Of a stretch of 64,000 nucleotides of DNA, positions 36,134-45,644 are shown in pieces. The stretch is from positions 1-64,000 of the forward strand of contig NZ_JAMQKB010000011.1 of NCBI RefSeq assembly GCF_028416575.1, written 5' to 3'. Below the pieces are notes generated by a model that was not told the DNA's origin, searched no databases, and saw nothing but the letters and a program-made list of their open reading frames with translations. A program made the translations under genes and the position numbers. The DNA comes from Terrihalobacillus insolitus. Lineage in GTDB: Bacteria > Bacillota > Bacilli > Bacillales > Amphibacillaceae. Positions within the stretch are counted from its first letter, which is position 1; each line of letters opens with the position of its first letter.

Positions 36134-36993
36134 TCATGTCGTTTCGCGTAAAATAGGAAGTGTACAGCAGCGAAAAGAACCTCCAGATTTAATGATTTCT
36201 GAAATATCTACTTCTATTACCTCGAAGCCCCAGTTGCGGAGTTCCCTGTTCACCTTTTTATTAACAGGAAGGCTTAAAATACGCTTATTTCCAATTCCCA
36301 AAACATTTGTACCGAGTGAAAATTGCTCTTCTTTGCTTACTTCAATTAGGTCGTATCTTGAACCAAAAAGCTCGATGTCCTCTTTTGTTAGGGCTTCTGG
36401 AAAGATTAAGGCAACTTCTGGAGAAACGACATTAAATACACAGTCCAAATGCAAATACCTTTCCTTAAAAGGGATTGGTATAACAGTAAACTGATTCAAG
36501 AGACGTTGCAAATGCTCAGCTGCCTCTTGATCGGTTCGATTGCTTAATCCAACATAAATCGTGTCACGATCGATAATGACATCTCCACCCTCAATCCTGT
36601 CTCCGATAATGTTGTAATAGGATAGTTCCTCATCCTCAAGCCATAACTTTAAGACATCTTGTTCCCCTTTTCTTATGTCACTTGCCATTTCTGCTATGAA
36701 AACTGTTTGTCCAAGTGTAAAACCAATGTCTCGCGTAAAAACCTGTTCTGGATACTTTTTATGATAGGGAAGAAAAATGACTTCCACATCGTTCTCTTCT
36801 AGTATGTTTACAAATGCCTGGTGCTGGGCGATTGCACGCTTAATATGGATTCCTTCGTCCTTAAATTTTTTTGTGTTTCATTGATCACATCACGAATCGT
36901 CATATACTGGGGCTGACATACGATAACCCGTTTCAGTTGGTCGTATTCACTATAGCAGTACGTTTGGCTATCTGATTTATGGTTGCTTGCCAT
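36134..36993 (-). pseudogene. amidinotransferase/DDAH-like protein with one frameshift
   Basis: ATG 36993 (site GGAGGTCTACA) opens the N-terminal part (YSEYDQLKRVIVCQPQYMTI). The frame breaks in an A7 run near 36868-36874. Dropping one A restores a continuous product of about 285 aa: KDEGIHIKRAIAQHQAFVNI, then TRDIGFTLGQTVFIAEM, and the C-terminal Cys region SGGSFRCCTLPILRE. This is the arginine-deiminase superfamily fold of B. subtilis YkgA and dimethylarginine hydrolases, which hydrolyse guanidino groups by a Cys nucleophile. The homopolymer error may be real, phase-variable or a sequencing slip. Confidence 0.75.
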
Positions 36994-37003
36994 TGTAGAC
37001 CTC

Positions 37004-37061
37004 CTATTTAAAACCTTTTGTAAATAGGGTTTACCAATAGATAGTCAAATATTTGTGGGTG
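37004..37061. repeat. 58-bp direct repeat, copy A
   Basis: It starts CTATTTAAAACCTTTTGTAA and ends ATTTGTGGGTG, lying just upstream of the amidinotransferase-like gene. An identical copy lies at 38136-38193. Confidence 0.95.
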
Positions 37062-37273
37062 TAAGCGAAGAAATCGGGAACCAAAGGATGATCTTAGATA
37101 CAGTAGCTTCTCGTCGCCTAATTCAGTTATACTTTCTATCAGTAAACAAAAGTAAAGTAATGATAGAGCAGATGGATCTATTAAACGACAATGTATTGAA
37201 TTATAAAAAGGAAATCGAGTATAAAACCTGTTGGTTTTTATACTCGATCACATATGGTATTATTAAAAATTGA
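37055..37273 (+). CDS. possible small protein, weakly Spo0E-like
   Basis: A 72-codon frame from GTG 37055 has the central part EEIGNQRMILDTVASRRLIQ and ends NDNVLNYKKEI, which loosely recalls Spo0E-type aspartyl-phosphate phosphatases (two helices with a terminal D-x-x-L-N-x-Y pattern). The key serine-leucine signature is missing. Its 3' end runs through a 15-bp hairpin (37214-37248) that looks like a terminator, so the frame may be accidental. Confidence 0.22.
   Translation: MGVSEEIGNQRMILDTVASRRLIQLYFLSVNKSKVMIEQMDLLNDNVLNYKKEIEYKTCWFLYSITYGIIKN
37214..37248 (+). terminator. strong hairpin before the 37291 gene
   Basis: ATCGAGTATAAAACC pairs with GGTTTTTATACTCGAT with one extra T. It lies 40 bp before the next start codon and may end transcription coming from upstream. 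Confidence 0.5.
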
Positions 37274-37290
37274 AGAGGGGGTATATAGCT

Positions 37291-37719
37291 TTGAAAAAAA
37301 GATCAATAATATTGGTATCTATAATCGTAATTGGGATTGGAACGTGGCTTTTTATAAATGATCAGATGAAATATACCACTTATGGAACAGTTATATCAGA
37401 TATGGTGAATCAAGAGGAAGCAATTACTGAAATATCAATCGAAAGTACTCGTAAAGATAATATGTTCCGTACAAATAATAAACAAATAATAAATAAAATA
37501 GTAAATGAGCCTTCACAAATGGAATTAAAAAAACAAAATAAAATACCTACTGTAGATTACATGATAACTATTAACACCGATACATATAAAGATTATTTAA
37601 TTATGTTGGGGAAAAATCATATACAGATTGGAACTAAGGGGCAATACAAAATAGTCAAAAACAATAACCTTTATCAGCTTATTGAAAATGCAGACTTCGA
37701 TTGGAAACCTGAAAATTAA
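37291..37719 (+). CDS. hypothetical membrane-anchored protein
   Basis: TTG 37291 is preferred because GAAGAGGGGGT precedes it. The 142-aa protein has one N-terminal membrane helix (IILVSIIVIGIGTWLFIND) and an extracytoplasmic domain with TEISIESTRKDNMFRTNNKQ and YKDYLIMLGKNHIQIGTKG. This fold resembles small Bacillus proteins with a beta-rich exported domain. No family was recognised. The interval 37720-37945 after it holds no gene. Confidence 0.6.
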   Translation: MKKRSIILVSIIVIGIGTWLFINDQMKYTTYGTVISDMVNQEEAITEISIESTRKDNMFRTNNKQIINKIVNEPSQMELKKQNKIPTVDYMITINTDTYKDYLIMLGKNHIQIGTKGQYKIVKNNNLYQLIENADFDWKPEN

Positions 37720-37945
37720 GATTTTATGCCCTGCTTGCTGGCTACCAAATTCATTAGGTAATAATGATTACAGCCACTAAAAGGTTGCATTTATGCCAAA
37801 TTTTAGTAACATCTAAGATAAGAAATAGGGACACTTAGGGCATTGAAAAGTACACCTAACTTATTTTCATTTGTAGTATTTTCTTTTTGCAGTTTTTGCT
37901 AGTAAAAAAGGCCCACTTTATTTGGAGAGGCGAGCAATGATAGCC

Positions 37946-38135
37946 TTAGTTATTCATTCCAGGTTTGTAGTATTGTGGCCCTTTTTGTTTATCGTTTGGA
38001 TGATCGGTATCAATGGCTAATGTTCTTTCTTTGGTATAGGTTGCTAAAGTAATATCGGATATATTGTCTAGACTCATCGATTGTGATTGAAGTTGGCCTT
38101 CAAGCCACGCTTCATCCTTATCCAAATAGTTCATA
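37946..38135 (-). pseudogene. duplicated 3' fragment of the DUF421 gene
   Basis: These about 190 bp repeat the last 62 codons of the intact DUF421 gene at 40296-41024 (NYLDKDEAWLEGQLQSQSM against NYLEKDEAWLKGQLQSQSM), differing at several positions. The fragment ends where copy B of the 58-bp repeat begins, so two separate duplicated pieces are joined here. Confidence 0.9.
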
Positions 38136-38193
38136 CTATTTAAAACCTTTTGTAAATAGGGTTTACCAATAGATAGTCAAATATTTGTGGGTG
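38136..38193. repeat. 58-bp direct repeat, copy B
   Basis: It is identical to 37004-37061, abuts the DUF421 fragment on its left and leads into the nhaC upstream region on its right. Confidence 0.95.
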
Positions 38194-38279
38194 ATCACAC
38201 TTAAAAGACCTAAGGGGGTAAGAATAATCCTAGAATTAAAGATCAAGCTAAGAGGTATAACTCACATGAAGGATGGTTG

Positions 38280-39707
38280 ATGATGAATAATTGGGAATCA
38301 ATTATACCCTTTTTAATAATTATACCTATTGCCATTTGGACAAAACAAGTTTTGCCAGGACTCACGCTTGGTCTGTTAGTTGCTTCCTACATCGTAGAGC
38401 CCTCGTTACTAGGTGGTATTGAAAAAATGACTTCCTATATTATTGGTAGCCTTGCCAAAGAACCTAAATTACAAATCATTGGTTTTTTATATGTTTTTAC
38501 TGGCTTGGTAAATATGATCAATATGACTGGGGGGATAAAAGGCTTTATTGAATTAACCTCTGAAAAAGTAAAAACAGAAAAACAGGCGATTTTTTTAATT
38601 TGGATAACACTACTAGGTACATTTATTTCCCCTAGTTTACGGATCGTTACGATTGCACCGATTATGAAGCAGCTACAACAAAAATTGAACATTACAAAAG
38701 AAAGGGTCAGCTTTGTCATTGAAGCAAGTTCTTTACCTATCATTGCTTTAGTGCCTATTGCGACCGCGTTTATCGGGTATATGACGTCAACGATTGACGT
38801 TTCTTTGGGCAATAATTCAGAAGATGTTAACGCATACGCGTACTTTATTAAAAGTATTCCGTTTAACTTTTTCTCTTTTTTAACAATTGCATTAGCATTG
38901 ATCTATAGTATTTTTCAGCACCCAAAAATGTTTGGTGGTGGAAAAAATAAACCTGGGAAGGTAAACGTTGATAATAAAAAAGAAAGCACAGATAAACAGG
39001 AGAAAGCTACGACAGAAAAAGGTACAGATATAAAATCCAAACCGATTCATTTGTTCATTCCACTTACATTAGCATTAGTACTATCTATATTTTTGTCATG
39101 GTGGGATGGGTATCAGAAAACTGCAAATGTGCTTCAAGCATTTATTGAGGCGGATGTTTCGAAATATATGCTCATAGCGATCATCATTACACTGTTCCTT
39201 GCTTTTGTTCAGTTTCTTATTGCCAAATATCCTCTGCAAGAATTGGTGAAAGCTTTTTTTGATGGAGGAAATAAATTGATGCCAGCTTTCTTTCTTTTTG
39301 CGCTTGTATGGGGGTTAACGTTGGCAACTAATGACCTTGGCCTACCGAAGTTTATTACAAACACTTTAGGATTTATACCTAGTCTGTTTATTCCGCCGAT
39401 CACTTTTATCATAGGGTCCGTTTTAGCCTATTTTATTGGTTCTTCATGGGGGTCTTGGGGGTTATTAATGCCAATCGGTGTATCACTAGCAGAGAGCTCA
39501 GACATTTCATTATCCTTAATGATTGGAATTATTTTTGCCTGTGGTACTCTAGGTGGATTGATTTCGCCACTAAGCAATACGACCGTTACAATAGCAAAAA
39601 TAATGGAAATGGAAATTATGGAGTACTCGGTATATAAGATTAAGCATACAATCGTTCCTTTTGTGCTTTCGATTGCTCTATATCTAGTGTATGCACTTGT
39701 TTTTTGA
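38280..39707 (+). CDS. NhaC-family Na+/H+ antiporter
   Basis: Of three adjacent start codons (TTG 38277, ATG 38280, ATG 38283) an ATG fits the AAGGATGG site best. The 475-aa protein has about 11-12 membrane helices. NhaC/MleN-type blocks include GFLYVFTGLVNMINMTGGIK, PSLRIVTIAPIMKQL and IIFACGTLGGLISPLSNTTV. Such antiporters expel Na+ or exchange organic acids for protons, supporting pH and salt tolerance. A Lys/Glu-rich cytoplasmic loop (residues 225-255) splits the protein. It is followed by a strong hairpin. Confidence 0.82.
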   Translation: MMNNWESIIPFLIIIPIAIWTKQVLPGLTLGLLVASYIVEPSLLGGIEKMTSYIIGSLAKEPKLQIIGFLYVFTGLVNMINMTGGIKGFIELTSEKVKTEKQAIFLIWITLLGTFISPSLRIVTIAPIMKQLQQKLNITKERVSFVIEASSLPIIALVPIATAFIGYMTSTIDVSLGNNSEDVNAYAYFIKSIPFNFFSFLTIALALIYSIFQHPKMFGGGKNKPGKVNVDNKKESTDKQEKATTEKGTDIKSKPIHLFIPLTLALVLSIFLSWWDGYQKTANVLQAFIEADVSKYMLIAIIITLFLAFVQFLIAKYPLQELVKAFFDGGNKLMPAFFLFALVWGLTLATNDLGLPKFITNTLGFIPSLFIPPITFIIGSVLAYFIGSSWGSWGLLMPIGVSLAESSDISLSLMIGIIFACGTLGGLISPLSNTTVTIAKIMEMEIMEYSVYKIKHTIVPFVLSIALYLVYALVF

Positions 39708-39782
39708 TGGATTGAAGATTCAATTAGAATATCTGATTCCACTGTGAGTCCGCTTAACCATGGAAAACAGGCCTATTTCTGA

Positions 39783-39838
39783 AAATAACGGCCTCTCAGT
39801 CCGCTTCGCATTTTTAGCGGTCTCAGAGGCCGTTATTT
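39783..39838 (+). terminator. long hairpin terminator after nhaC
   Basis: AAATAACGGCCTCT pairs with AGAGGCCGTTATTT, with an inner CCGCT/AGCGG stem. The rest of 39708-40005 holds only a TATAAT-type -10 before the decayed antitoxin. Confidence 0.8.
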
Positions 39839-40005
39839 AATTCCATAACTTGAGCTGTTTGTTCAAGGTCTATTGAGATCATTTGGACTTGTAAAACGGT
39901 GGGAAGTTGAAACGGATTTATTACCACATGCTTATCAGTCGAGTCGATAGTTCATTATGGATTTTGTATAATAAGATATAAACAGTTTTCCAGGGAGGCA
40001 ATTTA

Positions 40006-40256
40006 ATGAAAAAGCTTGAAGGCCAAGTTGCAGAAGTAATCAAAGGAATCATCCATGATGGCGACACAGTTATTGAGGTAGATGGAAAGAAGTATTACCT
40101 GTCTTTATTGAAGAATCGGAAACGACAGTTGCAGAAGATGTTGAAGCCGATCCCGAACTAAAACAAAAATTACTTCAAGCAAAAAAGGATATTTTGGATG
40201 GAAAAACCTATACGACAGAAGAGGTATTTGAAATGATAGATCAGGGAGAATTATAA
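40006..40256 (+). pseudogene. antitoxin gene with one frameshift
   Basis: From ATG 40006 (site GGGAGGC) the frame gives MKKLEGQVAEVIKGI and a DGKKYY strand. One missing base near 40095 shifts it; the other frame continues PVFIEESETTVAEDVEADPE, then LLQAKKDILDGKTYTTEEVF and ends at TAA 40256. The C-terminal part (K-x-D-I-L-x-G-x-x-Y-x-T-x-E-E-V) is the RelB/Phd-type toxin-binding helix. An ATG follows the stop by zero bases and starts a toxin-like MKLEWAEQAS that is lost after about 11 codons at the DUF421 end. Confidence 0.65.
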
Positions 40257-40295
40257 ATGAAGTTGGAATGGGCTGAACAAGCATCCTCTCTATTC

Positions 40296-41024
40296 CTAAT
40301 TATTCGTCCCTGGTTTGTAGTATTGTGGCCCCTTTTGTTTATCGTTTGGATTATCGGTATCAATGGCTAATGTTCCTTCTTTTGTATAGGTTCCCAATGT
40401 AATATCGGATATATTGTCTAGACTCATTGATTGTGATTGAAGTTGGCCTTTAAGCCACGCTTCATCCTTTTCCAAATAGTTCATATTATGTTTTATGATT
40501 TGGCCATTCATAATAATAGGAATGGGTATAAATGTTGGTGATGGTGTTAGTTGAATATCATTAGGTTGAAGTGGGCGAGCATTTGCTTTTGGAATCACGC
40601 TGATTTTTCCCATATCTTCCATAATTGCAATTTCAACATCTGTCGTTTTTGCATATCCTTTTTGTCTAAGGGTGCTAATCAATTCTTCCGTGGTTATACG
40701 TGTTTTCCTTAATCCTTGTTCGTCAATATCACCATCCCTTATTAACACAGTAGGTTTAGCGATTAATAACCAACGTAGTTTATTGTTTAAAGTAGCTAAC
40801 GAAAATAAGATGTAAATGATCGAAAAAACTAGGGCATAAGATAGTGCCTGCACAGGTTGTTTTGTAACAAGTGGTTCACTAATAATTGTTCCAAGTGCGA
40901 TGATAAACAGCATGTCAAAACTGTTCATTTCGGATACGGCCTTTTTTCCTGCTAGTCGAATATAAAGATATGAAACCAAAAATATAACAAGTGGTTTCAT
41001 GATATAAGTTAAAAATATCTCCAC
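40296..41024 (-). CDS. DUF421 membrane protein (YetF-like)
   Basis: This 242-aa protein has three N-terminal membrane helices (residues about 5-25, 35-55 and 60-80; motif GKKAVSEMNSFDMLFIIALG). A cytoplasmic domain follows (RDGDIDEQGLRKTRITTEEL, then GYAKTTDVEIAIMEDMGKIS) and an extended C-terminal tail. YetF-type proteins occur widely in spore formers; some subunits of this type are linked to spore germination or membrane stress. Its last part is duplicated at 37946. It is divergent from the rib operon. Confidence 0.88.
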   Translation of the reverse strand: MEIFLTYIMKPLVIFLVSYLYIRLAGKKAVSEMNSFDMLFIIALGTIISEPLVTKQPVQALSYALVFSIIYILFSLATLNNKLRWLLIAKPTVLIRDGDIDEQGLRKTRITTEELISTLRQKGYAKTTDVEIAIMEDMGKISVIPKANARPLQPNDIQLTPSPTFIPIPIIMNGQIIKHNMNYLEKDEAWLKGQLQSQSMSLDNISDITLGTYTKEGTLAIDTDNPNDKQKGPQYYKPGTNN

Positions 41025-41252
41025 TGTTTATCACCTCTATATGTAGATTGAGGCAAAACATTCTATTTTATGCATGGTGCGTTAGTGGATGAACTAAATC
41101 GAATGAATCCTAAGAAAATAGATTATTGGCAAGAAACAATGCATTTGAAAAGAATGTAGATTGGATTGCTTCTCAAATTCAAAAGGACAAAATAAGTAAT
41201 TCATTTGAGATGCAATCTACAATTAGTTATGATAAGATATGTCTAATTGAAT

Positions 41253-41397
41253 AGGATATTCCTTTGGGGCAGGGTGAAATTCCCGACCGGCGGTGATGGG
41301 TAGTGGTACCCTTAGTCCGTGACCCGTTACAGCAAAAGGTAACGGTGGATTTGGTGAGATTCCAAAGCCGACAGTTAAAGTCTGGATGGGAAAAGGA
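41253..41397 (+). ncRNA. FMN riboswitch (RFN element)
   Basis: All conserved RFN blocks are visible in order: GGGGCAGGGTGAAATTCCCG, ACCGGCGGT, TAGTCCGTGACCCG, a variable stem, GGTGGATTTGGTGAGATTCC, AAAGCCGACAGT and TCTGGATGGGAAAAGGA. FMN binding favours the downstream terminator and reduces riboflavin gene expression. The stretch 41040-41250 upstream holds only a short unidentified relic frame. Confidence 0.97.
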
Positions 41398-41450
41398 AAC
41401 GGATCGTACTTTGGTACGTTTATTTATGATTACATTCGTTTTTACGTGTA

Positions 41451-41480
41451 AAGCCCCGATGCTAAAATCGGGGCTTTTTG
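41451..41480 (+). terminator. riboswitch-controlled terminator
   Basis: AAGCCCCGAT and ATCGGGGCTT pair perfectly, followed by TTTTG. It lies 54 bases after the RFN core and about 190 bases before ribD. Confidence 0.93.
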
Positions 41481-41493
41481 TTTCTCTTTTATT

Positions 41494-41650
41494 AGAGGTT
41501 GTTCAAAAAGTCACCAAATGATAAGCGGCGCATCTCTTCGTTGGCTTGTTTTTCCGTTACTCACGTATTAAAAGCATACGCTCCGTTACTCAAAACAGCG
41601 CCGCCTCGACCTGCTTGCTTCTAATTTGCCGACTTTTTGAACACGCACTA
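41494..41650. repeat. MITE-like repeat, copy 4, between the riboswitch and ribD
   Basis: It begins AGAGGTTGTTCAAAAAGTC and ends GACTTTTTGAACACGCAC, nearly identical to copy 3 apart from an internal deletion of about 58 bp. It has inserted between the riboswitch terminator and the ribD ribosome site, lengthening the leader by about 155 bases. Confidence 0.85.
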
Positions 41651-41670
41651 TTAGAGAGGGTGTGAAAATT

Positions 41671-42759
41671 TTGACAAAGGAACAATATATGGATGTAGCT
41701 CTTGGACTTGCAGAGGCAACGATTGGTCAAACGAGTCCAAACCCTTCTGTTGGTGCTGTAGTAGTTAAGGATGGAAGGATTATAGGTATGGGCAGCCACC
41801 TGAAACCTGGTTGTCCACATGCAGAGGTGTATGCGTTGCAACAGGCTGGTGAAGCTGCTCAAGGTGCAGAGTTATATGTGACATTGGAACCATGTTCACA
41901 TTATGGAAAGACACCTCCTTGCGCTGATTTGATTATCGATAACAAATTGAAGAAAGTATATGTTGCGAGTACAGATCCAAATCCCAAGGTTGCAGGGACA
42001 GGGATTCAAAAGCTTAAGGATGCAGGAATCGAGGTGGAAATTGGTTTAAGGGAAGCGCGAGCAAAAACAATCAATCGTACATTTTTCCATTCCATACGTA
42101 CCAATCAACCATACGTGACACTGAAAGCGGCAATGACCCTTGATGGCAAAACAGCCACAGCAACAGGAGATAGCCGATGGATTACGTCTGAACCTGCACG
42201 ACAAGACGTCCATTACCAACGATCGATTCACGATGCGATTCTTGTTGGGATAGGAACCATATTGAAGGATGATCCTCAATTAACGACTAGATTGCCCCAA
42301 GGTGGAAATAATCCGATTCGCATTGTTTTGGATACCTATTTACGTACTCCTGATCAGGCAAACGTTTTGACAGACGAAGCGCCTACATGGATCGTCTGTG
42401 GTGCTCTTGCCGATGCAGAGCAGTTTAGGGAGAAGCACCGTGATATAAACGTAATTCAAATGGAAACAAAAAAAATAGACATTCATTCGCTGCTTACGCT
42501 TCTAGGAAAAAAAGGCATCCAATCTTTATACGTAGAAGGCGGCAATTCTGTTCACGGATCATTTGTAGAATCGGGTTTATTTAATGCATGCCATTGGTAT
42601 ATTGCCCCGAAGCTACTGGGTGGATTGGAAGCTTTCTCTCCAGTTGGTGGCAAAGGACCAATTTTAATGAGAGATTCTATTTCATTGGCGATTGATTCAA
42701 TTGAACAAATTGGTAGCGATATTAAAATTATTGCTTTACCGAAAAAGGAGGAAGGTTAA
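41671..42759 (+). CDS. ribD: bifunctional riboflavin deaminase/reductase
   Basis: RibD deaminates and reduces the pyrimidine intermediate in riboflavin synthesis. TTG 41671 is chosen since GAGAGGG lies 10 bases upstream; the GTG at 41662 touches that site. The N-terminal deaminase domain has the zinc ligands CPHAEVYAL and EPCSHYGKTPPC. The C-terminal reductase domain has TLKAAMTLDGKTATATGDSRW and YVEGGNSVHGSFVESGL. The protein is 362 aa, a normal length. The next gene begins right after its stop. Confidence 0.96.
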   Translation: MTKEQYMDVALGLAEATIGQTSPNPSVGAVVVKDGRIIGMGSHLKPGCPHAEVYALQQAGEAAQGAELYVTLEPCSHYGKTPPCADLIIDNKLKKVYVASTDPNPKVAGTGIQKLKDAGIEVEIGLREARAKTINRTFFHSIRTNQPYVTLKAAMTLDGKTATATGDSRWITSEPARQDVHYQRSIHDAILVGIGTILKDDPQLTTRLPQGGNNPIRIVLDTYLRTPDQANVLTDEAPTWIVCGALADAEQFREKHRDINVIQMETKKIDIHSLLTLLGKKGIQSLYVEGGNSVHGSFVESGLFNACHWYIAPKLLGGLEAFSPVGGKGPILMRDSISLAIDSIEQIGSDIKIIALPKKEEG

Positions 42760-43413
42760 ATGTTTACTGGTATTGTAGAGGAAAAAGGAGAAATAACCCA
42801 AGTTAACAGAAACCGGAATTCCTTAGCCCTAACGATCACGGGTCCAATAGTTACATCTGACGTAGCCATTGGAGATAGTATAGCGGTTAATGGGGTATGT
42901 TTAACCGTTACTTCCTTTGGCGCTGAACAGTTTACTGTTGATGTTATTCCAGAGACTTTTCGGGCATCCTCCCTTGCTGATGCTAAGGTGGGAACCTTAT
43001 TAAATCTAGAACGCGCCATGAAAGCTTCCGATCGATTGGGTGGTCATTTTGTATCAGGTCATGTAGATGGAGTAGGTAAAATTGAACGCATTTATAGGGA
43101 AGATAATGCAAAATATATCCATATTGGAATGCCGAAAGAGGGATTGAAATATATAACCCAAAAAGGATCGGTAGCTGTTGATGGTACATCCCTTACCGTT
43201 TTTGGAGTGGAAGCGACGGGTTTTATCATCTCCTTAATTCCAGAAACGCAGCTTGCTACCATTTTAGGAAGTAAAGTAGAAGGAGATCCCGTAAACATTG
43301 AATACGATATGCTAGCAAAATATTTAGATCGTTTACTATTGGCAAGGGAAGATGAAAGAAATGAATCAACAAGTATTACCATAGATACGCTAAAACAAAA
43401 TGGCTTTATATAG
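42760..43413 (+). CDS. ribE: riboflavin synthase alpha chain
   Basis: This enzyme dismutates two lumazine molecules into riboflavin. The 217-aa protein has two lumazine-binding repeats: [15 protein letters not shown] with [14 protein letters not shown], and [16 protein letters not shown] with [15 protein letters not shown]. It starts one base after ribD, behind AAGGAGGAAGG. Confidence 0.97.
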   Translation: MFTGIVEEKGEITQVNRNRNSLALTITGPIVTSDVAIGDSIAVNGVCLTVTSFGAEQFTVDVIPETFRASSLADAKVGTLLNLERAMKASDRLGGHFVSGHVDGVGKIERIYREDNAKYIHIGMPKEGLKYITQKGSVAVDGTSLTVFGVEATGFIISLIPETQLATILGSKVEGDPVNIEYDMLAKYLDRLLLAREDERNESTSITIDTLKQNGFI

Positions 43414-43424
43414 GAGGTGGGTAC

Positions 43425-44627
43425 ATGTTTGAAACGATTGAAAATGCGATTGAACAGTTAAAAATGGGAAACATGCTCATTGTGGTTGATGATGAAAACC
43501 GAGAAAATGAGGGCGATTTTTTCGTCTTAGCAGAACATGCTACTCCTGAATCTGTAAATTTTATGGCGAAAGAAGGCAGGGGACTAATTTGTACGCCATT
43601 AGATCATGAACTGGCACATAAATTAAGGCTCCACCCGATGACAACAAATAATACAGATGCATTGGGAACCGCATTTACCGTAAGTGTCGATCACGTAGCA
43701 ACAGATACAGGGATTAGTGCACATGAACGTTCATTAACGATTCAAAAACTGATAGAAGAAAATAGTATAGCAGCTGATTTTAAACAGCCAGGACATGTAT
43801 TCCCGTTAATTGCAAAACCTGGTGGCGTACTAGAAAGACCAGGACATACGGAAGCGGCTGTTGATCTTGCTCGGTTAGCAGGAGCAAAGCCAGCTGGGGT
43901 GATTTGTGAGATTATGAATGAAGATGGTTCAATGGCTCGCTTGCCAGAATTAAAAAAGGTAGCTGCTAAACATGGACTTCCTATTATTACGATTCAAGAT
44001 TTAATTACGTATCGTAAGAAAATGGAAACATTAATAGAGAAAGAAGTTGAAGTTAACCTGCCGACGGAGCATGGAGATTTCCGATTAGCAGCATACACAG
44101 AAAAAGCTTCAGGAAAAGAGCATCTCGCGATCGTAAAAGGAGATGTAAATACAGAAGAACCTGTACTTGTTCGCATCCATTCGGAATGTTTAACAGGTGA
44201 TGCCCTCGGATCAAATCGGTGCGATTGTGGCCCACAGCTCCGGTTAGCATTGGCAGAAATAGAAGAAGCCGGCAGGGGAGTTCTTTTATATATGCGACAA
44301 GAAGGAAGAGGGATCGGGCTAATTAATAAATTAAAGGCATACAAGCTTCAAGAAGAAGGCTATGATACTGTGGAGGCCAATCATCAGCTTGGGTTTCCAG
44401 CTGATTTACGTGATTATGCGATCAGTGCCCAGATGTTAAAGGATTTAGGGGTAAAAAGGCTCCGGTTATTAACAAACAATCCACGTAAAATTTCAGGGTT
44501 GAGTGAGTTTGGCTTAGAATTGGTGGAACGCATGCCAATTGAAATCCCAGCTCAGAAGGACAACAAAGACTATTTATTAACAAAATACACAAAGCTTGGA
44601 CATATGTTGAATCTTACCGACAATTAA
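43425..44627 (+). CDS. ribBA: bifunctional DHBP synthase/GTP cyclohydrolase II
   Basis: The N-terminal half makes 3,4-dihydroxy-2-butanone 4-phosphate ([24 protein letters not shown]). The C-terminal half opens the GTP ring, with the zinc site in [19 protein letters not shown] and [17 protein letters not shown]. The fused 400-aa protein feeds both branches of riboflavin synthesis. It starts 11 bases after ribE behind ATAGGAGGTGG. Confidence 0.97.
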   Translation: MFETIENAIEQLKMGNMLIVVDDENRENEGDFFVLAEHATPESVNFMAKEGRGLICTPLDHELAHKLRLHPMTTNNTDALGTAFTVSVDHVATDTGISAHERSLTIQKLIEENSIAADFKQPGHVFPLIAKPGGVLERPGHTEAAVDLARLAGAKPAGVICEIMNEDGSMARLPELKKVAAKHGLPIITIQDLITYRKKMETLIEKEVEVNLPTEHGDFRLAAYTEKASGKEHLAIVKGDVNTEEPVLVRIHSECLTGDALGSNRCDCGPQLRLALAEIEEAGRGVLLYMRQEGRGIGLINKLKAYKLQEEGYDTVEANHQLGFPADLRDYAISAQMLKDLGVKRLRLLTNNPRKISGLSEFGLELVERMPIEIPAQKDNKDYLLTKYTKLGHMLNLTDN

Positions 44628-44653
44628 GATAGGGAAAATAAGGAGGAAACAGA

Positions 44654-45121
44654 ATGAGTCAGATCTATGAAGGGAATCTTGTAGCGACAGATTTAAAAAT
44701 TGGAGTTGTAGTTGGAAGGTTTAATGAATTTATTACGAGCAAATTGCTTGGTGGAGCACAAGATACGTTAAAAAGACACGGTGTTAGGGAAGAAGACGTT
44801 TCTATTGCATGGGTGCCAGGAGCCTTTGAGATTCCGCTAGTTGCAAAGAAAATGGCCGCTTCAGGAAAGTATGATGCAGTCATTACGCTAGGAACAGTGA
44901 TACGGGGATCAACTCCACACTTTGATTATGTTAGTAGTGAAGTGTCTAAAGGTGTTGCCAGTGTCTCGATGCAAGAGGGGCTACCCGTTATCTTTGGCGT
45001 GTTAACAACGGACACAATTGAACAAGCAATTGAACGCTCTGGAACAAAAGCAGGTAACAAAGGAGCAGAAGCAGCTCTGTCCGCAATAGAAATGGCAAAT
45101 TTGTTACGGGAATTTGAATGA
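44654..45121 (+). CDS. ribH: 6,7-dimethyl-8-ribityllumazine synthase
   Basis: This enzyme condenses the pyrimidine and butanone phosphate to lumazine, the substrate of RibE. The 155-aa protein has [28 protein letters not shown] and [17 protein letters not shown], and forms icosahedral shells in relatives. It is the last gene of the operon. No ribT follows and no clear terminator was found. Confidence 0.97.
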   Translation: MSQIYEGNLVATDLKIGVVVGRFNEFITSKLLGGAQDTLKRHGVREEDVSIAWVPGAFEIPLVAKKMAASGKYDAVITLGTVIRGSTPHFDYVSSEVSKGVASVSMQEGLPVIFGVLTTDTIEQAIERSGTKAGNKGAEAALSAIEMANLLREFE

Positions 45122-45644
45122 AGCTTAAATAGTAGGGGAATGCAGAATAGACAATAATTTACTTGGGAATTAGGTGTTTTTTTTCATGTGTTCATGATTG
45201 ATACATGTTATAAAAAGTTATAACTTATTATAACATGTAATAGTTTCAGCATAATCGTTATCATTTTCGACATAATGACTAAGATATATGGAGAAATATA
45301 TATGGTATTGGCGGTGGATAGCAGAAAATGCGGTTCACATATAACAAAAAGACTGCCTTTTACTTAATTAAATAGACTAAACTAATAAGAGGATATTATG
45401 TTCAATATAAGAGCATATATCCTTTTTTCCTATACATATTAGATTTATGAATTAGATATTGAGAATATTGTATAATATGTATACAAGATAAGGAAACACA
45501 TGTTTTTGGTGGGGGACATAGTGAGGACTTTAGACCGAGCGTTAATATGATTTTAGGGGTTGAGTGGTATGAGGGTACAAGATAGAAAATAACAACAAGA
45601 GATACATATTGCACTGGATCAAGAGGTTTTCCCAGTAATGCCAG
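45122..45644. other. gene-free stretch after ribH
   Basis: No credible reading frame is present. A nested hairpin at 45203-45238 pairs ACATGTTATAA with TTATAACATGT around a second palindrome (AAGTTATAACTT). A Fur-box-like ATCGTTATCATTTTC follows near 45255 but matches the consensus poorly. Confidence 0.5.

Noticed and set aside
45255-45270. Fur-box-like sequence after ribH
   Set aside because: Poor match to the 19-bp consensus, and no gene follows that it could regulate.
45402-45614. 70-codon reverse-strand ORF after ribH
   Set aside because: No ribosome site and no protein-like pattern; it overlaps AT-rich spacer.
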